The translations under genes and the position numbers were made by a program. Below are positions 57,001 through 64,000 of a stretch of 64,000 bases of DNA, piece by piece. This DNA is from Owenia fusiformis (lineage: Eukaryota > Annelida > Polychaeta > Sabellida > Oweniidae): positions 18,277,564 through 18,341,563 of the forward strand of contig CAIIXF020000007.1 in the NCBI GenBank assembly GCA_903813345.2, written 5' to 3'. The notes beneath the pieces were generated by a model, which saw only the letters and a list, made by a program, of their open reading frames with translations, was not told the DNA's origin and did no database searches. The first letter of the stretch is position 1, and every line of letters starts with the position of its first letter.

Positions 57001-60000
57001 CAGCCATTTTGAGAATTCATGATAAAAATGTTTAGTTTAATGCTAACCTGTAAACATAAATGGGCATCAAAGGCTAGAGACAAGTTGTAACAATTCTACG
57101 ATATTTTTTCTTCACAATCAATGTCATGACTACTATCTAATTCTGTCACTTCTTGGTGGTAAAACAAAACTCACAAGACAAGAGACAAGAATCCAAATTA
57201 AAGAATATATCCACCTACCCTCATCCTAGTCATATTGTACTGTATGGTCCTGATGACTACCAGAACAAGGAGTCCACCCAGGGTGATCTCAGATATACTC
57301 CTCTCTTTGAACCACATTATGTTCTTCAATACCTTAATACAAAAATCATTTGACATAAATATAGCATTATACACTAGCCACAGCATAGAACAGTATGCGA
57401 TGATAGAGAAATATTTGGGGAGGTTTAAAAAGCAAAGTGCAAAGAATGCTGGGAAAATATAAGGCCAATATTTTGAAACCAAGTGGTTTATGAGATAATC
57501 AAGTGACTTCATGAACTTACCGAAGACTGCAGAATGGCCTTACAGACACATTTCTTTTTGTGGTCATACAATGTTCTGGTGGAACCGAGAAGGGATATAT
57601 ATTAGGAATCAAAAACAATTCTATGTTCTGGTAAGACCCAGAAGGGATATTAGGAATCAAAAACAATTCAATGTTCTGGTAAGACCCAGAAGGGATATTA
57701 GGAATCAAAAACATTTCAATGTTCTGGTAAGACCCAGAAGGGATATTAGGAATCAAAAACATTTCAATGTTCTGGTAAGACCCAGAAGGGATATTAGGAA
57801 TCAAAAACAATTCAATGTTCTGGTAAGACCCAGAAGGGATATTAGGAATCAAAAACAATTCTATGTTCTGGTAAGACCCAGAAGGGATATTAGGAATCAA
57901 AAACATTTCAATGTTCTGGTAAGACCCAGAAGGGATATTAGGAATCAAAAACATTTCAATGTTCTCGTAAGACCCAGAAGGGATATTAGGAATCAAAAAC
58001 AATTCAATGTTCTGGTAAGACCCAGAAGGGATATAAGGAATCAAAAACAATTCTATGTTCTGGTAAGACCCAGAAGGGATATTAGGAATCAAAAACATTT
58101 CAATGTTCTGGTAAGACCCAGAAGGGATATTAGGAATCAAAAACATTTCAATGTTCTGGTAAGACCCAGAAGGGATATTAGGAATCAAAAAACAATTCAG
58201 TTTCAGATAAAACATTCTAAATTTCTAAAATTCTAAAAGTTGTACTTACTAACTCATGTACAGCTTTGTTAAAGAAGTCATCTTCACTAAGAACAAGTAG
58301 AATGATGAGAGCCATGTATATATGGTGAGAGTTCCTCTCCTGGGCATGGTACAATGTCTTAAGTATTGGCATTACCTACAAAATAGCAATATGTAATGGC
58401 CATGTATATATGGTGAGAGTTCCTCTCCTGGGCATGGTACAATGTCTTAAGTATTGGCATAACCTACAAAATAGCAATATGTAATGGCCATGTATATATG
58501 GTGAGAGCTCCTCTCCTGGGCATGGTACAATGTCTTAAGTATTGGCATCACCTACAAAATAGAAATATGTAATGGCCATGTATATATGGTGAGAGTTCCT
58601 CTCCTCGGCATGGTACAATGTCTTAAGTATTGGCATAACCTACAAAATAGCAATATGTAATGGCCACGTATATATGGTGAGAGTTCCTCTCCTGGGCATG
58701 GTACAATGTCTTACGTATTGGCATTACCTACAAAATAGCAATATGTAATGGCCATGTATATATGGTGAGAGTTCCTCTCCTGGGCATGGTACAATGTCTT
58801 AAGTATTGGTATCATCTACAAAATAGCAATATGTAAATTGTAATGGCCATGTATATATGGTGAGAGTTCCTCTCCTGGGCATGGTACAATGTCTTAAGTA
58901 TTGGTATCATCTACAAAATAGCAATATGTAATGGCCATGTATATATGGTGAGAGTTCCTCTCCTGGGCATGGTACAATGTCTTAAGTATTGGCATCACCT
59001 ACAAAATAGCAATATGTAATGGCCATGTATATATGGTGAGAGTTCCTCTCCTGGGCATGGTACAATGTCTTAAGTATTGGCATAACCTACAAAATAGCAA
59101 TATGTAATGGCCATGTATATATGGTGAGAGTTCCTCTCCTGGGCATGGTACAATGTCTTAAGTATTGGCATCACCTACAAAATAGCAATATGTAATGGCC
59201 ATGTATATATGGTGAGAGTTCCTCTCCTGGGCATGGTACAATGTCTTAAGTATTGGCATAACCTACAAAATAGCAATATGTAATGGCCATGTATATATGG
59301 TGAGAGTTCCTCTCCTGGGCATGGTACAATGTCTTAAGTATTGGCATAACCTACAAAATAGCAATAGTAATGGCCATGTATATATGGTGAGAGTTCCTCT
59401 CCTGGGCATGGTACAATGTCTTAAGTATTGGCATCACCTACAAAATAGCTATATGTAATGGCCATGTATATATGGTGAGAGTTCCTCTCCTGGGCATGGT
59501 ACAATGTCTTAAGTATTGGCATAACCTACAAAATAGCAATAGTAACGGCCATGTATATATGGTGAGAGTTCCTCTCCTGGGCATGGTACAATGTCTTAAG
59601 TATTGGCATAACCTACAAAATAGCAATATGTAATGGCCATGTATATATGGTGAGAGTTCCTCTCCTGGGCATGGTACAATGTCTTAAGTATTGGCATAAC
59701 CTACAAAATAGCAATATGTAATGGCCATGTATATATGGTGAGAGTTCCTCTCCTGCGCATGGTACAATGTCTTTAGTATTGGCATAACCTACAAAATAGC
59801 AATACGTAATGGCTATGTGCTTTATCATTTGAACTTAGCATGTCCACTCTGTTTCGTTCACTGTAAATCAATGTAATGTATGTAATGTGCTATTTTAGAT
59901 AAATGTACATGTAAGTTGAATGGACCATTCAAAATTGTTTAAGGTAAAAAAATAAACAAATAAAATATTCTTAATAATAATTGCTGGAATTACACATGGC

Positions 60001-62851
60001 ATTTTACAAAAGCTTCTTCGGTTTTAACCAGGTTTAAGAATCAGGTGTAATCACGATTGCGGTTTTACAAAAGCGCTTTTCTAAAACTCCAAGAACCCTT
60101 GTCACTAGTAAACGGCATAAGTCGTTAAGCGTTTTAAGTTTGCAGTGTAATACCGATCGGTTTTTGTAAGACGTCTTACCCGGGTTTTTACTAGTTTTTA
60201 ACGTTTGCCCTAAACGAAATAAGACCTTATATCTAAATGAAAAACGGATGATGGTCGCCAGGTCACATCGAAATCAAGTGTTATCTTTAGAGAATATGTA
60301 ACATATTTTTCTTTTACCTTTTTATTATGTTTTTCTCATAATTAATAAAAGATAAATAAAAATTATGCGACACATTTAATGTCATGCATTTTTAATCAAA
60401 TTATGGAAGATCAGTTTTGTCTTAGATGCAAAAAGAATACATTTACAGGAGATGTAGCTGCTACACATACATGTATGCTGGATATTATCCATAACTACAT
60501 CGTTAAAAGTGCACGAAAGGCGTTTTAGAAAAAACAGGTGTAATTCCAAAATATAATTCCTAAGACGCTTTAGAAATGTTGGTGTAATCAGAATGGCGAT
60601 TTTGTAAAGCGCCTTCCACTAAAACGTTTTAGCGGATTTTGTGGTGTAATTCCAGCAAATGTTCTATTTTAGATAAATGTACATTTAATTTGTATGGACC
60701 ATTGAAAATTGTGGAAGGGTTAAACCCTGTCTTAATCTGACTGTACCTAACAGATACATATCTACTATGAGGTTAACCTTATATAAATTGGACTTGTCAA
60801 AATGAAGGAACAAGACTGGGATTGATATTTATGAATTTATATTCCAAGTAACTTATTTGTTTTAACTTTGGAAAGTAAAGTACAGTATTCACAACTCACA
60901 ATTTTATCCAGATTTGTTCTTGTAAGGATGAAAGACTTCATGTTTGGATTTCTGTGTAGAAGCAAGTACAGAAGAAGAGTAGTTTGGTCATCGTGGAGGG
61001 TTTCACTCAATGTGTTGTACAATTTAGAAAAGTCTATTTTAAATGTTGCAGTTGCTTGTATAGGGCTTGTATTAGGTGCATGGCCTGAAAGAAAATAAGA
61101 ATTTTTATAACAAAAGTGACAAAAAATTATTATTGCTGTTGTTCTTGGGAAGGTTGATCAATTTTTAACACAATTACAGATATCACTAAAATAGACATCA
61201 TTCTTGAAACTTTTGAAAGTGATTGATACATGTGATTACTGTACATGCACCTTCCCAAAATATTAAGATTAGAATGAATGAGGATGATTGGATCAGCACT
61301 TCTGGTTACCAAATTGAAGAGATAAATCTCATATACAATTACAAGCCAAAATCCATATGGACAAAAGAACATTCCTTTCTTATAAAAAATATATTGATCA
61401 CCCCTCACATAACCTTAATAGCACAATGAGGTTCTTTATAGAATTCTACTAAGTTATTAAAAGAATAATATAATATATTGCATCATATACATCTGTTATT
61501 AACATCCTCCCACAAAAAGCACAAGGAAATGACGCATTAGCAAACAATTCAAGAAATTCTTAACTTATTCTTAGCTTCATAACAATACACAATATCATTC
61601 TAGAATCTATTATGATAAATGACAATCTAACTCTTGAAGTCATGAAACATATCTAACTATAGCTCATTGCAAATCTGGAAGAATTATTTTGTTTATTCTG
61701 GATTTATATCGACAGCAATTAATCGAAGCAGTAAAAAGAGAAGAACGATTTCCATATGTCACTGACTGGAAAATAGGTGATCGCAAATATTTACAATTTT
61801 AAAACTGTCTTCACAAACACAATATATTCAGTTTAACCTGCAATGCAAAGTTTCATCAGAAATCAACAAAACCACACAGTGATTTAATAATGTAGCACAG
61901 ATACTATTGATTTCTATAGGGTATCCACTGTGATTATATCTATAGTATACTACACTCAGTCCACCAGTATGAGTTGTTTTGTAGAATGTCTGAGTTATTA
62001 ACATAAGTTTGGGTCACCTTTTTTGGTTCAACCTGTATTTAGATTCATTATCCTGAAACTAAGTCATGAAAATTTGGTTTTGTAACTAATTGCAGTTGAA
62101 GTGGCTCCCTACAAACCACTATGTTAGCATTATTGGTAATACTGTTCTTTTTACATGAAAAGATAAATGCACCACTGAATCAGCTGCAATTTTACTTACT
62201 CTGTGAATTCATAAATGAGAATAAGGATTCTCGATAAGGATTTGAAAGTCCTCTTTCATTTGTACAATGATTGGTTAAGACTAGAATGAACAACAGACTC
62301 TGATTGGCTAACAGGGCTCCACTTTCAACTTCTTCCTGTGCCGCTGATTTACTTGCCATGCCCAAAGTCATAACAGACCACAAACCCGCTGAAATATAAA
62401 AATAAAACATTTACCTACAAGCTTGCCTATGTTTACGATATAGTCATTAATTTCATTTTCTAAAGTTTTAAAAGGAATATTTAAGATGAAAAATTCCCAT
62501 ATTTTCTTCGAATTGAACTTTTGCCAAAAATCAATGGATCATCCTAAAATAATGTCAATTTTGAACTTTTTTAGAAAACAGGCACGACATGAAATGCTGA
62601 GAGCAAATATACTGAAAAGTTTTGATAATTTATTAGAAAGCTGCGATCAACTTGTCTCTAAAAGCCAAATAGAATATGTGTGCCTGTAAGTGTGTATATA
62701 TGGACTGCTATACATACAGGCTACTGCTGCTGTTAGACCATATATTCCTCCACCAGCTTGATGTGCTGCCTTGGTTAGTTCAGCAGGGCACTTCACTTGG
62801 TCAATGACATTCTGTAAAAGGTGGCGCATCAGCAGGCAGGAGTGGATAGAG
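54072..62851 (-). CDS. DYM: Dymeclin, C-terminal 10 coding exons (5' part outside window)
   Basis: Exons, in transcript order: 62718-62851, 62200-62388, 60900-61084, 58250-58375, 57219-57332, 56678-56772, 55890-56004, 55307-55489, 54759-54872, 54072-54215. All are GT-AG with matching phases. They encode 465 residues to the TAG stop, out of about 670 in human dymeclin. Strongly conserved blocks include [66 protein letters not shown] and the C-terminal [13 protein letters not shown]...[11 protein letters not shown]. Dymeclin is a peripheral Golgi-associated trafficking protein; human loss causes Dyggve-Melchior-Clausen dysplasia. The first exon here starts in phase 2, so at least one upstream exon must lie beyond position 62851; none was found up to 64000. 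The exon at 58250-58375 is preceded by a large array copying its own 5' part. Confidence 0.95.
54400..54472 (-). repeat. Degenerate tRNA-like sequence (SINE head or tRNA pseudogene), DYM last intron
   Basis: On the minus strand TAGCTCAAGTGAGAGA resembles a Pol III A box/D arm. GGTTCAGTTCC, 32 bp further, resembles a B box/T arm with a GTGGG/CCCAC stem. The acceptor arms do not pair, so it is not a functional tRNA. A tRNA-derived SINE is the likeliest source, but no tail was identified. Confidence 0.45.
54600..54735 (+). repeat. Dispersed repeat, copy 2 (see 12065-12215)
   Basis: Contains GTTCACTTCAGAGAGG, ACAGAAGTCAGTAGAGTATG and GTTCACTTAGACAGGTTTAA in the same order as at 12065-12215, in the intron before the DYM last exon. 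Confidence 0.55.
56085..56480 (+). repeat. 25-bp minisatellite in DYM intron
   Basis: The unit GGTCAGAGTCTGTATATGTG plus TCATA recurs about 15 times with small changes. Short plus-strand frames reading SESVYVSW-like residues are artefacts. Lies between the DYM exons at 55890-56004 and 56678-56772. Confidence 0.88.
57575..58195 (+). repeat. 48-bp minisatellite in DYM intron, about 12.5 copies
   Basis: The unit TGTTCTGGTAAGACCCAGAA plus GGGATATTAGGAATCAAAAACA(A/T)TTCAA is highly uniform. The unit length is a multiple of three, so frames of 241 codons (plus) and 232 codons (minus) are open on both strands. It ends 55 bp downstream (minus strand) of the donor of exon 58250-58375. No exon similarity was found in the unit itself. 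Confidence 0.92.
58376..59815 (-). repeat. 88-bp minisatellite copying a DYM splice acceptor and exon start, about 16 copies
   Basis: Read on the minus strand, each unit is an acceptor-like TATTGCTATTTTGTAG followed by the first 64 bases of the real DYM exon (GTAATGCCAATACTTAAGAC ... CATATATACATGG). It is then joined to CCATTACA at the start of the next unit. The array directly abuts the genuine exon (58250-58375), which is in effect the last unit continuing into unique coding sequence. Copies are nearly identical. The unit length is not a multiple of three. Confidence 0.93.
59981..60658. mobile_element. 678-bp MITE-like element flanked by an imperfect 60-bp direct repeat, DYM intron
   Basis: Ends TTGCTGGAATTACAC and GTGTAATTCCAGCAA... 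are inverted copies. Inside, GGTGTAAT, GCGGTTTTACAAAAGCG and GCGTTTTAG motifs recur in both orientations. The left flank (about 59890-59950: CTATTTTAGATAAATGTACAT, GGACCATTCAAAATTG) is repeated at the right flank (about 60663-60720: CTATTTTAGATAAATGTACAT, GGACCATTGAAAATTG). That is far too long for a normal target duplication. Confidence 0.65.
61960..62033 (+). mobile_element. Truncated copy of the 11655-11997 MITE (right end only)
   Basis: CTGAGTTATTAACATAAGTTTGGGT, then CACCTTTTTTGGTTCAACCTG, parallels the right end at 11950-11997. No matching left end was found. Confidence 0.55.
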
Positions 62852-64000
62852 CTGCAATTACATAAGATCACAATACAGATGACAGTACACATACAATACT
62901 GGTGGATTTGATGGAAATCAATTGGTGAGGTGCCTGTAGGCAGTTACCTGAGTTTCACTATAACTCTGGCTATACCATGTAAGAAAACATGGCAGACATA
63001 CAAAACCTAAACCTGAACATAGAAATAGACAGTTAATTATCAGCATCTCAAAAGATCATGATATATTGACACTTCCGTTACTAAGGAGATATGGTCCATT
63101 TAATAATAATAAAAAAGGATTACAAATTGCATATAAATGAGATTACAAAAGTGATTAAATATGACTTCCGGAAATCTTATGTTTCCATGAGAACATCAAA
63201 CATTGACTCTTCCTTCGCAAATTTCAAGAAAACCTGGAAAAGTATATTTGTATCCATTTGACAAAATTCAAATCTCAACTCTTGTGTAATAATTTAATAA
63301 TTCTAATTAATTCACCATTCATATCACTATGCTAAATACATGTAAATAAATTGATTGATTGATTGATTACATAAATATTATAATAAACTACCTAATACAT
63401 ATAATTTATATAGTAAGTCTACATACAATACATGTGGTAAAGGAATCAGATAATTCATGTACATATATGAGAAATGTTTGAGGTAACTATAAATAGAAAA
63501 ATCTTACATGTTTAGGATTAGAAATAAATGTCTCTCCATGGCCTTAATGTTCATTATAATTAACCCACTTACACTTTAACCTTACGCACTTCTTTCAAAA
63601 ATAACTCAAAAAGTTGAACTATTGCGTGGCGATATCTGGTAATTAGTTCCGTTTCCTTTCATTATTCTATTGGTAAATCCAGACATTCAGGATGTTATCA
63701 AGAAATTATTAAAAGTCAAATTATTAAATTAATATTTCATCGTTAATTAAATAATTATGATGTCTATTTGGGAGCAAAACGTGGATGATAATTATATTCA
63801 TATTTATGTATATAATAGTTCAAGAATTCCATCAGAGTGAGCAATTAGGGAAAGATCTTGTAAAATTGAAAGAAAATACAAGTAGTCAGGTTTGAATACT
63901 GCTGAATTAAATAATTGGTAAGTTGTACATATTTTCTTATAAAACAAATATGAGAATTGGTAGATTGAAAAATTATGATAATAGCAATGTAGACATTATA
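62852..64000. other. DYM intron, no exon found
   Basis: Upstream of the first recognisable DYM exon. A donor-like CAG|GTAACT on the minus strand near 62948 lacks a dymeclin-like reading frame. The rest is AT-rich with a GATT simple repeat at about 63350. Confidence 0.45.

Noticed and set aside
57511-58236. 241- and 232-codon frames on opposite strands
   Set aside because: Produced by a 48-bp minisatellite inside a DYM intron.

Overview
The window is eukaryotic nuclear DNA from an invertebrate animal. It is AT-rich, its genes are split by GT-AG introns, and it is packed with short non-autonomous transposons, foldback elements and minisatellites. The proteins are animal orthologues that align well to vertebrate counterparts. 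The repeat style (runs of CCGT, dispersed TACATGTA-like motifs, CATTTTGGATTTTCCGTCC tandem units) resembles bivalve mollusc genomes. That lineage call is an inference; no marker gene proves it.

Four protein genes and one tRNA gene can be reconstructed. From left to right: (1) KTI12, minus strand, 9 coding exons between 13711 and 9245, the Elongator-associated P-loop factor for tRNA wobble-uridine modification. (2) A tRNA-Lys(CTT) gene at 13086-13158, inside KTI12 intron 3 and on the same strand. (3) DUT (dUTPase), plus strand, 6 exons from 13945 to 24606, head-to-head with KTI12 across a 233-bp interval that carries an E2F-type site. (4) INVS (inversin), plus strand, 19 exons from 37082 to 51535, ankyrin repeats plus IQ motifs. 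(5) DYM (dymeclin), minus strand, the last 10 coding exons from 62851 to 54072; its 5' exons lie beyond the right edge. INVS and DYM are tail to tail. All exon phases close, giving proteins of 275, 178, 963 and at least 465 residues.

Repeats by region: 1-9244 has no convincing gene but holds an 850-bp foldback with a 5-bp target duplication, a TAA-flanked MITE with a second copy at 38390, a 145-bp tandem repeat and two more foldbacks. The KTI12 introns hold three MITE-like elements. The DUT introns hold a long tandem array, a CAG/CTG-ended transposon and a fresh 5'-truncated LINE. 24607-37081 is intergenic and contains a 4-kb foldback enclosing a 36-bp minisatellite. INVS intron 1 contains a second TAA-flanked MITE, a piggyBac-like TTAA element and a small MITE. 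INVS and DYM introns contain several minisatellites.

The most unusual observation is that two minisatellites have grown out of exon-intron junctions. One, in INVS, tandemly copies the end of exon 10 with its splice donor. The other, in DYM, copies a splice acceptor plus the first 64 bases of an exon about 16 times, immediately upstream of the real exon.
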